Positions 50,741-64,000 of a stretch of DNA of 64,000 nucleotides are shown piece by piece. How positions within the stretch are numbered: the first letter of the stretch is position 1; each line of letters starts with the position of its first letter. The position numbers and the translations under genes are program-made. Source of the DNA: Euptelea pleiosperma (Eukaryota; Streptophyta; Magnoliopsida; Ranunculales; Eupteleaceae); contig JASUTR010000160.1 of assembly GCA_035048495.1 (NCBI GenBank), forward strand, positions 1 to 64,000, in the 5' to 3' direction. Under the pieces are notes generated by a model that was not told where the DNA came from, made no database searches, and worked only from the letters and a program-made list of their open reading frames with translations.

Positions 50741-53700
50741 CTGTCCCAAATCTTGTTCCAACATTTAAAATCTTTTGAAACAATAGAAATGGAAGAGTTT
50801 GAGTCCAATTACGAGGTCTGGTTGCGCAAATGTCAAAAGTTATAGGCTTCGGAATGTAACACACAAACTGAGTCCAATTTGAGACGTTGACGCACGGATG
50901 GAGTTAACTTGTTTCGACTGTCCCAAATCTTGTTCCAACACTTAAAATCTGTTGAAACAATAGTAATGGAAGAGTTTGAGTCCAATTACGAGGTCTGGTT
51001 GCGCAAAAGTCACAAGTTATAGGCTTCGGAATGTAACACACAAACTGAGTCCAATTTGAGACGTTGACGCACGGATGGAGTTAACTTGTTTCGACTGTCC
51101 CAAATCTTGTTCCAACACTTAAAATCTGTTGAAACAATAGTAATGGAAGAGTTTGAGTCCAATTACGAGGTCTGGTTGCGCAAAAGTCACAAGTTATAGG
51201 CTTCGGAATGTAACACACAAACTGAGTCCAATTTGAGACGTTGACGCACGGATGGAGCTAACTTGTTTCGACTGTCCCAAATCTTGTTCCAACACTTAAA
51301 ATCTGTTGAAACAATAGTAATGGAAGAGTTTGAGTCCAATTACGAGGTCTGGTTGCGCAAAAGTCACAAGTTATAGGCTTCGGAATGTAACACACAAACT
51401 GAGTCCAATTTGAGACGTTGACGCACGGATGGAGTTAACTTGTTTCGACTGTCCCAAATCTTGTTCCAACACTTAAAATCTGTTGAAACAATAGTAATGG
51501 AAGAGTTTGAGTCCAATTACGAGGTCTGGTTGCGCAAAAGTCACAAGTTATAGGCTTCGGAATGTAACACACAAACTGAGTCCAATTTGAGACGTTGACG
51601 CACGGATGGAGTTAACTTGTTTCGACTGTCCCAAATCTTGTTCCAACACTTAAAATCTGTTGAAACAATAGTAATGGAAGAGTTTGAGTCCAATTACGAG
51701 GTCTGGTTGCGCAAAAGTCACAAGTTATAGGCTTCGGAATGTAACACACAAACTGAGTCCAATTTGAGACGTTGACGCACGGATGGAGTTAACTTGTTTC
51801 GACTGTCCCAAATCTTGTTCCAACACTTAAAATCTGTTGAAACAATAGTAATGGAAGAGTTTGAGTCCAATTACGAGGTCTGGTTGCGCAAAAGTCACAA
51901 GTTATAGGCTTCGGAATGTAACACACAAACTGAGTCCAATTTGAGACGTTGACGCACGGATGGAGTTAACTTGTTTCGACTGTCCCAAATCTTGTTCCAA
52001 CACTTAAAATCTGTTGAAACAATAGTAATGGAAGAGTTTGAGTCCAATTACGAGGTCTGGTTGCGCAAAAGTCACAAGTTATAGGCTTCGGAATGTAACA
52101 CACAAACTGAGTCCAATTTGAGACGTTGACGCACGGATGGAGTTAACTTGTTTCGACTGTCCCAAATCTTGTTCCAACACTTAAAATCTGTTGAAACAAT
52201 AGTAATGGAAGAGTTTGAGTCCAATTACGAGGTCTGGTTGCGCAAAAGTCACAAGTTATAGGCTTCGGAATGTAACACACAAACTGAGTCCAATTTGAGA
52301 CGTTGACGCACGGATGGAGTTAACTTGTTTCGACTGTCCCAAATCTTGTTCCAACATTTAAAATCTTTTGAAACAATAGAAATGGAAGAGTTTGAGTCCA
52401 ATTACGAGGTCTGGTTGCGCAAAAGTCAAAAGTTATAGGCTTCGGAATGTAACACACAAACTGAGTCCAATTTGAGACGTTGACGCACGGATGGAGTTAA
52501 CTTGTTTCGACTGTCCCAAATCTTGTTCCAACACTTAAAATCTGTTGAAACAATAGTAATGGAAGAGTTTGAGTCCAATTACGAGGTCTGGTTGCGCAAA
52601 AGTCACAAGTTATAGGCTTCGGAATGTAACACACAAACTGAGTCCAATTTGAGACGTTGACGCACGGATGGAGTTAACTTGTTTCGACTGTCCCAAATCT
52701 TGTTCCAACATTAAAATCTTTTGAAACAATAGAAATGGAAGAGTTTGAGTCCAATTACGAGGTCTGGTTGCGCAAATGTCAAAAGTTATAGGCTTCGGAA
52801 TGTAACACACAAACTGAGTCCAATTTGAGACGTTGACGCACGGATGGAGCTAACTTGTTTCGACTGTCCCAAATCTTGTTCCAACACTTAAAATCTGTTG
52901 AAACAATAGTAATGGAAGAGTTTGAGTCCAATTACGAGGTCTGGTTGCGCAAAAGTCACAAGTTATAGGCTTCGGAATGTAACACACAAACTGAGTCCAA
53001 TTTGAGACGTTGACGCACGGATGGAGTTAACTTGTTTCGACTGTCCCAAATCTTGTTCCAACACTTAAAATCTGTTGAAACAATAGTAATGGAAGAGTTT
53101 GAGTCCAATTACGAGGTCTGGTTGCGCAAAAGTCACAAGTTATAGGCTTCGGAATGTAACACACAAACTGAGTCCAATTTGAGACGTTGACGCACGGATG
53201 GAGTTAACTTGTTTCGACTGTCCCAAATCTTGTTCCAACACTTAAAATCTGTTCAAACAATAGTAATGGAAGAGTTTGAGTCCAATTACGAGGTCTGGTT
53301 GCGCAAAAGTCACAAGTTATAGGCTTCGGAATGTAACACACAAACTGAGTCCAATTTGAGACGTTGACGCACGGATGGAGTTAACTTGTTTCGACTGTCC
53401 CAAATCTTGTTCCAACATTTAAAATCTTTTGAAACAATAGAAATGGAAGAGTTTGAGTCCAATTACGAGGTCTGGTTGCGCAAATGTCAAAAGTTATAGG
53501 CTTCGGAATGTAACACACAAACTGAGTCCAATTTGAGACGTTGACGCACGGATGGAGTTAACTTGTTTCGACTGTCCCAAATCTTGTTCCAACACTTAAA
53601 ATCTGTTCAAACAATAGTAATGGAAGAGTTTGAGTCCAATTACGAGGTCTGGTTGCGCAAAAGTCACAAGTTATAGGCTTCGGAATGTAACACACAAACT

Positions 53701-56700
53701 GAGTCCAATTTGAGACGTTGACGCACGGATGGAGTTAACTTGTTTCGACTGTCCCAAATCTTGTTCCAACATTTAAAATCTTTTGAAACAATAGAAATGG
53801 AAGAGTTTGAGTCCAATTACGAGGTCTGGTTGCGCAAATGTCAAAAGTTATAGGCTTCGGAATGTAACACACAAACTGAGTCCAATTTGAGACGTTGACG
53901 CACGGATGGAGCTAACTTGTTTCGACTGTCCCAAATCTTGTTCCAACACTTAAAATCTGTTGAAACAATAGTAATGGAAGAGTTTGAGTCCAATTACGAG
54001 GTCTGGTTGCGCAAAAGTCACAAGTTATAGGCTTCGGAATGTAACACACAAACTGAGTCCAATTTGAGACGTTGACGCACGGATGGAGTTAACTTGTTTC
54101 GACTGTCCCAAATCTTGTTCCAACACTTAAAATCTGTTCAAACAATAGTAATGGAAGAGTTTGAGTCCAATTACGAGGTCTGGTTGCGCAAAAGTCACAA
54201 GTTATAGGCTTCGGAATGTAACACACAAACTGAGTCCAATTTGAGACGTTGACGCACGGATGGAGTTAACTTGTTTCGACTGTCCCAAATCTTGTTCCAA
54301 CATTTAAAATCTTTTGAAACAATAGAAATGGAAGAGTTTGAGTCCAATTACGAGGTCTGGTTGCGCAAATGTCAAAAGTTATAGGCTTCGGAATGTAACA
54401 CACAAACTGAGTCCAATTTGAGACGTTGACGCACGGATGGAGCTAACTTGTTTCGACTGTCCCAAATCTTGTTCCAACACTTAAAATCTGTTGAAACAAT
54501 AGTAATGGAAGAGTTTGAGTCCAATTACGAGGTCTGGTTGCGCAAAAGTCACAAGTTATAGGCTTCGGAATGTAACACACAAACTGAGTCCAATTTGAGA
54601 CGTTGACGCACGGATGGAGTTAACTTGTTTCGACTGTCCCAAATCTTGTTCCAACACTTAAAATCTGTTGAAACAATAGTAATGGAAGAGTTTGAGTCCA
54701 ATTACGAGGTCTGGTTGCGCAAAAGTCACAAGTTATAGGCTTCGGAATGTAACACACAAACTGAGTCCAATTTGAGACGTTGACGCACGGATGGAGTTAA
54801 CTTGTTTCGACTGTCCCAAATCTTGTTCCAACACTTAAAATCTGTTGAAACAATAGTAATGGAAGAGTTTGAGTCCAATTACGAGGTCTGGTTGCGCAAA
54901 AGTCACAAGTTATAGGCTTCGGAATGTAACACACAAACTGAGTCCAATTTGAGACGTTGACGCACGGATGGAGTTAACTTGTTTCGACTGTCCCAAATCT
55001 TGTTCCAACACTTAAAATCTGTTGAAACAATAGTAATGGAAGAGTTTGAGTCCAATTACGAGGTCTGGTTGCGCAAAAGTCACAAGTTATAGGCTTCGGA
55101 ATGTAACACACAAACTGAGTCCAATTTGAGACGTTGACGCACGGATGGAGTTAACTTGTTTCGACTGTCCCAAATCTTGTTCCAACACTTAAAATCTGTT
55201 GAAACAATAGTAATGGAAGAGTTTGAGTCCAATTACGAGGTCTGGTTGCGCAAAAGTCACAAGTTATAGGCTTCGGAATGTAACACACAAACTGAGTCCA
55301 ATTTGAGACGTTGACGCACGGATGGAGTTAACTTGTTTCGACTGTCCCAAATCTTGTTCCAACACTTAAAATCTGTTGAAACAATAGAAATGGAAGAGTT
55401 TGAGTCCAATTACGAGGTCTGGTTGCGCAAAAGTCACAAGTTATAGGCTTCGGAATGTAACACACAAACTGAGTCCAATTTGAGACGTTGACGCACGGAT
55501 GGAGTTAACTTGTTTCGACTGTCCCAAATCTTGTTCCAACACTTAAAATCTGTTGAAACAATAGTAATGGAAGAGTTTGAGTCCAATTACGAGGTCTGGT
55601 TGCGCAAAAGTCACAAGTTATAGGCTTCGGAATGTAACACACAAACTGAGTCCAATTTGAGACGTTGACGCACGGATGGAGCTAACTTGTTTCGACTGTC
55701 CCAAATCTTGTTCCAACACTTAAAATCTGTTGAAACAATAGTAATGGAAGAGTTTGAGTCCAATTACGAGGTCTGGTTGCGCAAAAGTCACAAGTTATAG
55801 GCTTCGGAATGTAACACACAAACTGAGTCCAATTTGAGACGTTGACGCACGGATGGAGTTAACTTGTTTCGACTGTCCCAAATCTTGTTCCAACACTTAA
55901 AATCTTTTGAAACAATAGAAATGGAAGAGTTTGAGTCCAATTACGAGGTCTGGTTGCGCAAAAGTCACAAGTTATAGGCTTCGGAATGTAACACACAAAC
56001 TGAGTCCAATTTGAGACGTTGACGCACGGATGGAGTTAACTTGTTTCGACTGTCCCAAATCTTGTTCCAACACTTAAAATCTGTTGAAACAATAGTAATG
56101 GAAGAGTTTGAGTCCAATTACGAGGTCTGGTTGCGCAAAAGTCACAAGTTATAGGCTTCGGAATGTAACACACAAACTGAGTCCAATTTGAGACGTTGAC
56201 GCACGGATGGAGTTAACTTGTTTCGACTGTCCCAAATCTTGTTCCAACATTTAAAATCTTTTGAAACAATAGAAATGGAAGAGTTTGAGTCCAATTACGA
56301 GGTCTGGTTGCGCAAAAGTCAAAAGTTATAGGCTTCGGAATGTAACACACAAACTGAGTCCAATTTGAGACGTTGACGCACGGATGGAGTTAACTTGTTT
56401 CGACTGTCCCAAATCTTGTTCCAACACTTAAAATCTGTTGAAACAATAGTAATGGAAGAGTTTGAGTCCAATTACGAGGTCTGGTTGCGCAAAAGTCACA
56501 AGTTATAGGCTTCGGAATGTAACACACAAACTGAGTCCAATTTGAGACGTTGACGCACGGATGGAGTTAACTTGTTTCGACTGTCCCAAATCTTGTTCCA
56601 ACACTTAAAATCTGTTGAAACAATAGAAATGGAAGAGTTTGAGTCCAATTACGAGGTCTGGTTGCGCAAAAGTCACAAGTTATAGGCTTCGGAATGTAAC

Positions 56701-59700
56701 ACACAAACTGAGTCCAATTTGAGACGTTGACGCACGGATGGAGTTAACTTGTTTCGACTGTCCCAAATCTTGTTCCAACACTTAAAATCTGTTGAAACAA
56801 TAGTAATGGAAGAGTTTGAGTCCAATTACGAGGTCTGGTTGCGCAAAAGTCACAAGTTATAGGCTTCGGAATGTAACACACAAACTGAGTCCAATTTGAG
56901 ACGTTGACGCACGGATGGAGTTAACTTGTTTCGACTGTCCCAAATCTTGTTCCAACACTTAAAATCTGTTCAAACAATAGTAATGGAAGAGTTTGAGTCC
57001 AATTACGAGGTCTGGTTGCGCAAAAGTCACAAGTTATAGGCTTCGGAATGTAACACACAAACTGAGTCCAATTTGAGACGTTGACGCACGGATGGAGTTA
57101 ACTTGTTTCGACTGTCCCAAATCTTGTTCCAACATTTAAAATCTTTTGAAACAATAGAAATGGAAGAGTTTGAGTCCAATTACGAGGTCTGGTTGCGCAA
57201 ATGTCAAAAGTTATAGGCTTCGGAATGTAACACACAAACTGAGTCCAATTTGAGACGTTGACGCACGGATGGAGTTAACTTGTTTCGACTGTCCCAAATC
57301 TTGTTCCAACACTTAAAATCTGTTGAAACAATAGTAATGGAAGAGTTTGAGTCCAATTACGAGGTCTGGTTGCGCAAAAGTCAAAAGTTATAGGCTTCGG
57401 AATGTAACACACAAACTGAGTCCAATTTGAGACGTTGACGCACGGATGGAGTTAACTTGTTTCGACTGTCCCAAATCTTGTTCCAACACTTAAAATCTGT
57501 TCAAACAATAGTAATGGAAGAGTTTGAGTCCAATTACGAGGTCTGGTTGCGCAAAAGTCACAAGTTATAGGCTTCGGAATGTAACACACAAACTGAGTCC
57601 AATTTGAGACGTTGACGCACGGATGGAGTTAACTTGTTTCGACTGTCCCAAATCTTGTTCCAACATTTAAAATCTTTTGAAACAATAGAAATGGAAGAGT
57701 TTGAGTCCAATTACGAGGTCTGGTTGCGCAAATGTCACAAGTTATAGGCTTCGGAATGTAACACACAAACTGAGTCCAATTTGAGACGTTGACGCACGGA
57801 TGGAGTTAACTTGTTTCGACTGTCCCAAATCTTGTTCCAACACTTAAAATCTGTTGAAACAATAGTAATGGAAGAGTTTGAGTCCAATTACGAGGTCTGG
57901 TTGCGCAAAAGTCACAAGTTATAGGCTTCGGAATGTAACACACAAACTGAGTCCAATTTGAGACGTTGACGCACGGATGGAGTTAACTTGTTTCGACTGT
58001 CCCAAATCTTGTTCCAACACTTAAAATCTGTTGAAACAATAGTAATGGAAGAGTTTGAGTCCAATTACGAGGTCTGGTTGCGCAAAAGTCACAAGTTATA
58101 GGCTTCGGAATGTAACACACAAACTGAGTCCAATTTGAGACGTTGACGCACGGATGGAGTTAACTTGTTTCGACTGTCCCAAATCTTGTTCCAACACTTA
58201 AAATCTGTTGAAACAATAGTAATGGAAGAGTTTGAGTCCAATTACGAGGTCTGGTTGCGCAAAAGTCACAAGTTATAGGCTTCGGAATGTAACACACAAA
58301 CTGAGTCCAATTTGAGACGTTGACGCACGGATGGAGTTAACTTGTTTCGACTGTCCCAAATCTTGTTCCAACATTTAAAATCTTTTGAAACAATAGAAAT
58401 GGAAGAGTTTGAGTCCAATTACGAGGTCTGGTTGCGCAAATGTCAAAAGTTATAGGCTTCGGAATGTAACACACAAACTGAGTCCAATTTGAGACGTTGA
58501 CGCACGGATGGAGTTAACTTGTTTCGACTGTCCCAAATCTTGTTCAACACTTAAAATCTGTTGAAACAATAGTAATGGAAGAGTTTGAGTCCAATTACGA
58601 GGTCTGGTTGCGCAAAAGTCACAAGTTATAGGCTTCGGAATGTAACACACAAACTGAGTCCAATTTGAGACGTTGACGCACGGATGGAGTTAACTTGTTT
58701 CGACTGTCCCAAATCTTGTTCCAACACTTAAAATCTGTTCAAACAATAGTAATGGAAGAGTTTGAGTCCAATTACGAGGTCTGGTTGCGCAAAAGTCACA
58801 AGTTATAGGCTTCGGAATGTAACACACAAACTGAGTCCAATTTGAGACGTTGACGCACGGATGGAGTTAACTTGTTTCGACTGTCCCAAATCTTGTTCCA
58901 ACACTTAAAATCTTTTGAAACAATAGAAATGGAAGAGTTTGAGTCCAATTACGAGGTCTGGTTGCGCAAAAGTCAAAAGTTATAGGCTTCGGAATGTAAC
59001 ACACAAACTGAGTCCAATTTGAGACGTTGACGCACGGATGGAGTTAACTTGTTTCGACTGTCCCAAATCTTGTTCCAACACTTAAAATCTGTTGAAACAA
59101 TAGTAATGGAAGAGTTTGAGTCCAATTACGAGGTCTGGTTGCGCAAAAGTCACAAGTTATAGGCTTCGGAATGTAACACACAAACTGAGTCCAATTTGAG
59201 ACGTTGACGCACGGATGGAGTTAACTTGTTTCGACTGTCCCAAATCTTGTTCCAACACTTAAAATCTGTTGAAACAATAGAAATGGAAGAGTTTGAGTCC
59301 AATTACGAGGTCTGGTTGCGCAAAAGTCACAAGTTATAGGCTTCGGAATGTAACACACAAACTGAGTCCAATTTGAGACGTTGACGCACGGATGGAGTTA
59401 ACTTGTTTCGACTGTCCCAAATCTTGTTCCAACACTTAAAATCTGTTGAAACAATAGTAATGGAAGAGTTTGAGTCCAATTACGAGGTCTGGTTGCGCAA
59501 AAGTCAAAAGTTATAGGCTTCGGAATGTAACACACAAACTGAGTCCAATTTGAGACGTTGACGCACGGATGGAGTTAACTTGTTTCGACTGTCCCAAATC
59601 TTGTTCCAACACTTAAAATCTGTTGAAACAATAGTAATGGAAGAGTTTGAGTCCAATTACGAGGTCTGGTTGCGCAAAAGTCACAAGTTATAGGCTTCGG

Positions 59701-62700
59701 AATGTAACACACAAACTGAGTCCAATTTGAGACGTTGACGCACGGATGGAGTTAACTTGTTTCGACTGTCCCAAATCTTGTTCCAACACTTAAAATCTGT
59801 TGAAACAATAGTAATGGAAGAGTTTGAGTCCAATTACGAGGTCTGGTTGCGCAAAAGTCACAAGTTATAGGCTTCGGAATGTAACACACAAACTGAGTCC
59901 AATTTGAGACGTTGACGCACGGATGGAGTTAACTTGTTTCGACTGTCCCAAATCTTGTTCCAACACTTAAAATCTTTTGAAACAATAGTAATGGAAGAGT
60001 TTGAGTCCAATTACGAGGTCTGGTTGCGCAAAAGTCACAAGTTATAGGCTTCGGAATGTAACACACAAACTGAGTCCAATTTGAGACGTTGACGCACGGA
60101 TGGAGTTAACTTGTTTCGACTGTCCCAAATCTTGTTCCAACACTTAAAATCTGTTGAAACAATAGTAATGGAAGAGTTTGAGTCCAATTACGAGGTCTGG
60201 TTGCGCAAAAGTCACAAGTTATAGGCTTCGGAATGTAACACACAAACTGAGTCCAATTTGAGACGTTGACGCACGGATGGAGTTAACTTGTTTCGACTGT
60301 CCCAAATCTTGTTCCAACACTTAAAATCTGTTCAAACAATAGTAATGGAAGAGTTTGAGTCCAATTACGAGGTCTGGTTGCGCAAAAGTCACAAGTTATA
60401 GGCTTCGGAATGTAACACACAAACTGAGTCCAATTTGAGACGTTGACGCACGGATGGAGTTAACTTGTTTCGACTGTCCCAAATCTTGTTCCAACATTTA
60501 AAATCTTTTGAAACAATAGAAATGGAAGAGTTTGAGTCCAATTACGAGGTCTGGTTGCGCAAAAGTCAAAAGTTATAGGCTTCGGAATGTAACACACAAA
60601 CTGAGTCCAATTTGAGACGTTGACGCACGGATGGAGTTAACTTGTTTCGACTGTCCCAAATCTTGTTCCAACACTTAAAATCTGTTGAAACAATAGTAAT
60701 GGAAGAGTTTGAGTCCAATTACGAGGTCTGGTTGCGCAAAAGTCACAAGTTATAGGCTTCGGAATGTAACACACAAACTGAGTCCAATTTGAGACGTTGA
60801 CGCACGGATGGAGCTAACTTGTTTCGACTGTCCCAAATCTTGTTCCAACACTTAAAATCTGTTGAAACAATAGTAATGGAAGAGTTTGAGTCCAATTACG
60901 AGGTCTGGTTGCGCAAAAGTCACAAGTTATAGGCTTCGGAATGTAACACACAAACTGAGTCCAATTTGAGACGTTGACGCACGGATGGAGCTAACTTGTT
61001 TCGACTGTCCCAAATCTTGTTCCAACACTTAAAATCTGTTGAAACAATAGTAATGGAAGAGTTTGAGTCCAATTACGAGGTCTGGTTGCGCAAAAGTCAC
61101 AAGTTATAGGCTTCGGAATGTAACACACAAACTGAGTCCAATTTGAGACGTTGACGCACGGATGGAGTTAACTTGTTTCGACTGTCCCAAATCTTGTTCA
61201 ACACTTAAAATCTGTTGAAACAATAGAAATGGAAGAGTTTGAGTCCAATTACGAGGTCTGGTTGCGCAAAAGTCACAAGTTATAGGCTTCGGAATGTAAC
61301 ACACAAACTGAGTCCAATTTGAGACGTTGACGCACGGATGGAGTTAACTTGTTTCGACTGTCCCAAATCTTGTTCCAACACTTAAAATCTGTTCAAACAA
61401 TAGTAATGGAAGAGTTTGAGTCCAATTACGAGGTCTGGTTGCGCAAAAGTCACAAGTTATAGGCTTCGGAATGTAACACACAAACTGAGTCCAATTTGAG
61501 ACGTTGACGCACGGATGGAGCTAACTTGTTTCGACTGTCCCAAATCTTGTTCCAACACTTAAAATCTTTTGAAACAATAGAAATGGAAGAGTTTGAGTCC
61601 AATTACGAGGTCTGGTTGCGCAAATGTCACAAGTTATAGGCTTCGGAATGTAACACACAAACTGAGTCCAATTTGAGACGTTGACGCACGGATGGAGTTA
61701 ACTTGTTTCGACTGTCCCAAATCTTGTTCCAACACTTAAAATCTGTTGAAACAATAGTAATGGAAGAGTTTGAGTCCAATTACGAGGTCTGGTTGCGCAA
61801 AAGTCACAAGTTATAGGCTTCGGAATGTAACACACAAACTGAGTCCAATTTGAGACGTTGACGCACGGATGGAGTTAACTTGTTTCGACTGTCCCAAATC
61901 TTGTTCCAACACTTAAAATCTGTTGAAACAATAGTAATGGAAGAGTTTGAGTCCAATTACGAGGTCTGGTTGCGCAAAAGTCAAAGTTATAGGCTTCGGA
62001 ATGTAACACACAAACTGAGTCCAATTTGAGACGTTGACGCACGGATGGAGTTAACTTGTTTCGACTGTCCCAAATCTTGTTCCAACACTTAAAATCTGTT
62101 CAAACAATAGTAATGGAAGAGTTTGAGTCCAATTACGAGGTCTGGTTGCGCAAAAGTCACAAGTTATAGGCTTCGGAATGTAACACACAAACTGAGTCCA
62201 ATTTGAGACGTTGACGCACGGATGGAGTTAACTTGTTTCGACTGTCCCAAATCTTGTTCCAACATTTAAAATCTTTTGAAACAATAGAAATGGAAGAGTT
62301 TGAGTCCAATTACGAGGTCTGGTTGCGCAAATGTCACAAGTTATAGGCTTCGGAATGTAACACACAAACTGAGTCCAATTTGAGACGTTGACGCACGGAT
62401 GGAGTTAACTTGTTTCGACTGTCCCAAATCTTGTTCCAACATTTAAAATCTTTTGAAACAATAGAAATGGAAGAGTTTGAGTCCAATTACGAGGTCTGGT
62501 TGCGCAAAAGTCACAAGTTATAGGCTTCGGAATGTAACACACAAACTGAGTCCAATTTGAGACGTTGACGCACGGATGGAGTTAACTTGTTTCGACTGTC
62601 CCAAATCTTGTTCCAACACTTAAAATCTGTTGAAACAATAGTAATGGAAGAGTTTGAGTCCAATTACGAGGTCTGGTTGCGCAAAAGTCAAAGTTATAGG

Positions 62701-64000
62701 CTTCGGAATGTAACACACAAACTGAGTCCAATTTGAGACGTTGACGCACGGATGGAGTTAACTTGTTTCGACTGTCCCAAATCTTGTTCCAACACTTAAA
62801 ATCTGTTGAAACAATAGTAATGGAAGAGTTTGAGTCCAATTACGAGGTCTGGTTGCGCAAAAGTCACAAGTTATAGGCTTCGGAATGTAACACACAAACT
62901 GAGTCCAATTTGAGACGTTGACGCACGGATGGAGCTTAACTTGTTTCGACTGTCCCAAATCTTGTTCCAACACTTAAAATCTGTTTAAACAATAGTAATG
63001 GAAGAGTTTGAGTCCAATTACGAGGTCTGGTTGCGCAAAAGTCACAAGTTATAGGCTTCGGAATGTAACACACAAACTGAGTCCAATTTGAGACGTTGAC
63101 GCACGGATGGAGTTAACTTGTTTCGACTGTCCCAAATCTTGTTCCAACACTTAAAATCTGTTGAAACAATAGTAATGGAAGAGTTTGAGTCCAATTACGA
63201 GGTCTGGTTGCGCAAAAGTCACAAGTTATAGGCTTCGGAATGTAACACACAAACTGAGTCCAATTTGAGACGTTGACGCACGGATGGAGTTAACTTGTTT
63301 CGACTGTCCCAAATCTTGTTCCAACACTTAAAATCTTTTGAAACAATAGAAATGGAAGAGTTTGAGTCCAATTACGAGGTCTGGTTGCGCAAAAGTCAAA
63401 AGTTATAGGCTTCGGAATGTAACACACAAACTGAGTCCAATTTGAGACGTTGACGCACGGATGGAGTTAACTTGTTTCGACTGTCCCAAATCTTGTTCCA
63501 ACACTTAAAATCTTTTGAAACAATAGTAATGGAAGAGTTTGAGTCCAATTACGAGGTCTGGTTGCGCAAAAGTCAAAGTTATAGGCTTCGGAATGTAACA
63601 CACAAACTGAGTCCAATTTGAGACGTTGACGCACGGATGGAGTTAACTTGTTTCGACTGTCCCAAATCTTGTTCCAACACTTAAAATCTTTTGAAACAAT
63701 AGTAATGGAAGAGTTTGAGTCCAATTACGAGGTCTGGTTGCGCAAAAGTCACAAGTTATAGGCTTCGGAATGTAACACACAAACTGAGTCCAATTTGAGA
63801 CGTTGACGCACGGATGGAGCTAACTTGTTTCGACTGTCCCAAATCTTGTTCCAACACTTCAAATCTGTTGAAACAATAGTAATGGAAGAGTTTGAGTCCA
63901 ATTACGAGGTCTGGTTGCGCAAAAGTCACAAGTTATAGGCTTCGGAATGTAACACACAAACTGAGTCCAATTTGAGACGTTGACGCACGGATGGAGCTAA

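Larger units (their letters stand above)
42550..64000 (+). repeat. 177 bp satellite array, homogenised right part (about 121 monomers)
   Basis: Almost only families A, B and C and their hybrids. The diverged GGTCCGG, CACAGATGG and GACTATCACG types are absent. Variation is confined to a few columns: GTTAAC/GCTAAC, ACACTT/ACATTT, CTGTTG/CTGTTC/CTTTTG, AGTAATGG/AGAAATGG, AAAAGTC/AAATGTC and GTCACAAG/GTCAAAAG. The array continues past the window end. Most monomers contain GTTAAC, so HpaI would be expected to give a 177 bp ladder. No gene is present. Confidence 0.95.

Noticed and set aside
30306..63724. Recurring 66-85 codon minus-strand frames in the right satellite
   Set aside because: Most coincide with one-base indels at diagnostic columns (for example TGTTCAACAC at 30400, 32880, 38720, 58545, 61199 and GTCAAAG at 62690, 63573). 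They are accidental frame shifts in satellite, not genes.
1..64000. CRISPR-like array (regular repeats)
   Set aside because: The 177 bp units are contiguous, with no unique spacers, and the LINE is eukaryotic. This is a satellite.

Overview
The window is plant nuclear DNA, almost entirely one tandem satellite interrupted by a single LINE. The plant assignment rests on the LINE: ORF1 has a DUF4283-type domain plus a CCHC knuckle, and ORF2 combines an AP-type endonuclease, a reverse transcriptase, a zf-RVT module and a C-terminal RNase H. I do not recognise the satellite and cannot name the species. Its nucleosome-scale period, head-to-tail order, higher-order repeats and homogeneity fit centromeric or pericentromeric heterochromatin, but that is inference.

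The satellite has a 177 bp monomer (72 of 177 bases are G or C in the reference copy) and about 330 copies, all in one orientation. Left part (1-19563, about 110 copies): mixed monomer families with recurring clusters of diverged monomers spaced by whole numbers of monomers. Middle part (25015 to about 42550): diverged monomers in clear higher-order repeats of 9, 10, 14 and 22 monomers. Right part (about 42550-64000): strongly homogenised, with 46660-50740 nearly invariant.

The LINE (19564-25014, minus strand) sits between 13-16 bp target-site duplications of satellite sequence. It has a 29 nt poly(A) tail, a 49 bp 3' UTR, an intact ORF2 (1387 aa, all expected catalytic residues visible) and a 5'-truncated ORF1 that overlaps ORF2 by 8 nt. 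Its 5' junction is odd: an 11 bp perfect hairpin followed by a 46 nt homopolymer that looks like an inverted poly(A).

There are no other genes. Short open frames inside the satellite arise where one-base indels carry the frame past the usual stop. Those indels fall almost without exception at positions where monomer families differ. This looks like a consensus-calling artefact of a collapsed repeat, so fine-scale satellite variation here should be treated with caution.
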